DNA from: Ruegeria sp. 6PALISEP08
GTDB lineage: Bacteria > Pseudomonadota > Alphaproteobacteria > Rhodobacterales > Rhodobacteraceae
Direction of reading: 5' to 3'
NCBI RefSeq assembly: GCF_001238295.1
Contig: NZ_LGXZ01000019.1
Span: 1-44,589 of the forward strand
DNA: 44,589 nucleotides
Shown here: piece after piece, positions 42,579 through 44,589 of the stretch
Numbering within the stretch: the stretch's first letter is position 1
Layout: each line of letters starts with the position of its first letter
The notes under the pieces: model-generated
Databases searched by the model: none
What the model was told of the DNA's origin: nothing
What the model saw: only the letters and a program-made list of their open reading frames with translations
Position numbers and translations under genes: made by a program

Positions 42579-44198
42579 CTAGCCCGTAGCTGCCTTGATC
42601 ATGTCCGCCGCTTTTTCAGCGATCATGATGGTCGGGGCATTCGTGTTGCCGGACACCAGCGTCGGCATGACTGACGCATCGACAATGCGCAGCCCCTCCA
42701 ACCCGTGCACACGCAGTTGGGGATCAACAACTGCCATCTGATCGACGCCCATTTTGCAGGTGCCGACCGGGTGATAAATAGTGTCGGCGCGGGCGCGGAT
42801 GTGCTTTTCCCAATCCGCGTCGGTTCGGGCGGTATCTGTTCCGAACATCTCTTTGTGCCGGTATTTCGCCAAAGCTGGCGCTTCGAGGATATCCCGCGTC
42901 ATCCGCGCACCTTTGATCATGGTCTCAATATCCCTGTCGTCTGACAGAAAGGCCGGGTCAATGACGGGTGTGTCCATCGGGTCAGCACTGCGGAGCCCAA
43001 CTGTTCCGCGGCTGTCCGGGCGCAACTTGCAAATATGGCAACCATAACCGTATCCGTAATGCAGTTTGCGTGCGTGATCATCGACCATTGCGATTGTGAA
43101 ATGCAGCTGAATATCCGGACGCTTCAGATCAGGGCTGGTTTTCAGAAAAGCTGCGCCTTCGGCAAACGGGGTGGCGGCCATGGAAACACCTGTCCTGCAC
43201 CATCTGTAAATATGTCCAAGCAGTCGGGCGGCCCCAACAGGACCAATGCCGAATGTGTTTGTGTCTTTGCTGCGGTACGTTAGAACAAAGTCCAGATGGT
43301 CTTGTAGGTTTTGCCCAACGCCCGGCAACTCATGACGTACCGTGATTCCATGCGGTTTCAGATCAGCTGTCGCACCAATTCCTGATAATTGTAGTAGTTG
43401 TGGTGATTTCAGTGCACCAGCGCACAGCAAGACTTCGCGTGTAGCTGTCACTGTGATGTCTGCACCTTTGCCTTTTGTCTGATAGGTTACACCGCTGGCA
43501 CGTCTTCCTTCGAACGCCAGCTCTTTGACATGGGCGTGTGTGATGACGGTCAGGTTGGGGCGGCTCATTGCTGGAAACAGATACGCGGCCGCTGCAGAGC
43601 AACGCTCACCATTTTTCGCCGGATCGTGGAATTGTGTGACCTGATAAAGGCCAACTCCTTCATTGTCACCGCGATTGAAGTCGTCTGTGCCGCGGTGTTG
43701 CAATTGCTTAGCGGCTTCAACAAAGGCGCGGGTAATCGGGCGCGGTTCTTTTTGGTGCGAGACATGCAGAGGTCCGCTATCTCCATGCATGTCATCTGCG
43801 CCCTGTTCATTGTCCTCGGCGCGTTTAAAATAGGGCAGTACACCGGTCCAATCCCACCCATCGCATCCCAGGTCTGCCCAACCATCAAAGTCCTGTCGTT
43901 GTCCTCGGACATAAAGCATCGCATTGATTGCGCTTGAACCGCCCAAGGCCTTGCCGCGCGGTTGATAGCCCCTGCGCCCGTTCAAGCCCGGCTGCGGGAC
44001 GGTCTCAAAGGCCCAGTTGTTAATGCGTGGTCGCCCTGGCAAAGCCGCAACAACGGCAGATGGCACCCGGACAACCATGCCATTGCCATGACCGCCAGCC
44101 TCTAGCACACATACGCGTATGCTGGGATCTTTGCTGAGGCGGTGTGCCAAGACTGATCCCGCCGAACCTCCGCCAACGATGACATAGTCAAATTGCAA
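42579..44198 (-). CDS. GMC-family FAD oxidoreductase (choline dehydrogenase-like)
   Basis: This 539-aa flavoprotein has the FAD loop GGGSAGSVLAHRL (about 9-21), GMC signature 1 (RGKALGGSSAINAMLYVRG in part), signature 2 (GALKSPQLLQLSGIG) and the catalytic His region YHPVGTCKMG near the C-terminus. It ends in NTNAPTIMIAEKAADMI. It oxidises a primary or secondary alcohol; choline, aliphatic alcohols and polyols are all possible. The BCCT-like carrier is about 9 kb away and does not prove choline as substrate. Length is typical. Confidence 0.92.
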   Translation of the reverse strand: MQFDYVIVGGGSAGSVLAHRLSKDPSIRVCVLEAGGHGNGMVVRVPSAVVAALPGRPRINNWAFETVPQPGLNGRRGYQPRGKALGGSSAINAMLYVRGQRQDFDGWADLGCDGWDWTGVLPYFKRAEDNEQGADDMHGDSGPLHVSHQKEPRPITRAFVEAAKQLQHRGTDDFNRGDNEGVGLYQVTQFHDPAKNGERCSAAAAYLFPAMSRPNLTVITHAHVKELAFEGRRASGVTYQTKGKGADITVTATREVLLCAGALKSPQLLQLSGIGATADLKPHGITVRHELPGVGQNLQDHLDFVLTYRSKDTNTFGIGPVGAARLLGHIYRWCRTGVSMAATPFAEGAAFLKTSPDLKRPDIQLHFTIAMVDDHARKLHYGYGYGCHICKLRPDSRGTVGLRSADPMDTPVIDPAFLSDDRDIETMIKGARMTRDILEAPALAKYRHKEMFGTDTARTDADWEKHIRARADTIYHPVGTCKMGVDQMAVVDPQLRVHGLEGLRIVDASVMPTLVSGNTNAPTIMIAEKAADMIKAATG

Positions 44199-44589
44199 TT
44201 CAGTGCTCCCAACTTCTTTCAGCAGTGACCAGCGGGTCTTTGGCGTCCTGATGTACCGGTTTCGGAAACACTGCGGTATTTAAGTAAAAAAACAATTGTA
44301 ACCCCAAGTCAGTTTCCGATGATTTCAAGCTTCCAATCTAAAGCCCGGCGGGCGCAGACCGAAGGTCCGCAAGTGCTTTTGCCGCAGTCATGATCCTTTG
44401 AGCGCCGCGATTCCGCCTCTGAATTGTGTTTCGCCTTATTTCTCAGGTGTTCGGCACGTTCAAAGTGTACCCGCGAGATTGATTTATTAACGTAACATGT
44501 TGTTTTTATTAACTGACGGAAGAAATCCACGAGAAATGTGAAGTTTTTTCAAAATGGGGGTTGCAGGTCCCAGACCTAATCCGTAAATA
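44199..44589. other. AT-rich intergenic tail without a convincing gene
   Basis: No credible gene was found in this stretch. A 73-codon minus frame (44309-44530) has no family likeness. TTTATTAAC occurs at 44483-44491 and 44505-44513, 22 bp apart (two helical turns), which could be a regulator site for a gene beyond the right edge. Confidence 0.4.

Noticed and set aside
44309..44530. 73-codon minus frame near the right edge
   Set aside because: No family likeness or ribosome site; composition follows the local AT-rich gap.

Overview
The window looks like the chromosome of a marine Roseobacter-group alphaproteobacterium (Rhodobacterales). The grounds are the high-GC coding style, the alphaproteobacterial Mic60/HemY pair, a form I carbon monoxide dehydrogenase cluster, a Hint-domain protein of the kind common in this order, an FzlA-like GST, and a terminator-linked intergenic repeat that I recall from Rhodobacteraceae. 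Species cannot be named from the sequence alone.

Layout. Positions 1-2619 hold the end of a haem-operon tail: a Mic60/mitofilin homologue that starts outside the window and has an (Ala-Glu)n hexanucleotide repeat, then hemY. Positions 2705-11240 are an almost complete aerobic CO oxidation locus: an MHYT-LytTR sensor-regulator (CoxC type), coxM, coxS and coxL with the form I active-site loop, the maturation genes coxD, coxE and coxF, an unlisted 36-codon ORF, and coxG. A hairpin after coxG probably ends the operon.

Positions 11390-15087 are a low-GC integrative island in the 3' end of tRNA-Leu(CAG). Imperfect att repeats bound it. Pairs of TGTGGAC boxes, both with 12-bp periodicity, sit inside each end and look like integrase arm sites. 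The integrase and a serine recombinase are both cut off at their C-termini and joined tail to tail near 14127-14138, so the element looks immobilised. Its one intact cargo gene encodes a SERAC1-like alpha/beta-hydrolase with an unrecognised C-terminal domain. This is the best candidate here for undescribed biology, possibly a defence effector, but that role is inference.

Positions 15360-24918 return to core genes: an NDUFA9-type NAD(P)-binding protein, uppP, a gltD-GFA-gltB operon for glutamate synthase with a small GFA-family gene wedged inside, and a Hint-domain protein. Positions 24958-29604 carry mtgA, an FzlA-like GST, queG (whose start codon lies in the second copy of the intergenic repeat) and an orphan hydantoinase/oxoprolinase. 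Positions 29644-32133 are an oxidative-damage group: msrB-msrA, a secreted glutathione peroxidase, and an EamA exporter. Positions 32310-38072 hold a BCCT-like transporter, a GNAT acetyltransferase, HU, and an ade-amn purine salvage operon with an ATGA overlap. Positions 39101-44198 hold a LysR regulator divergent from a class II aldolase and a sterol-desaturase-like membrane oxygenase, then a methyltransferase, an atypical SDR and a GMC oxidoreductase. No rRNA genes or CRISPR arrays were seen.
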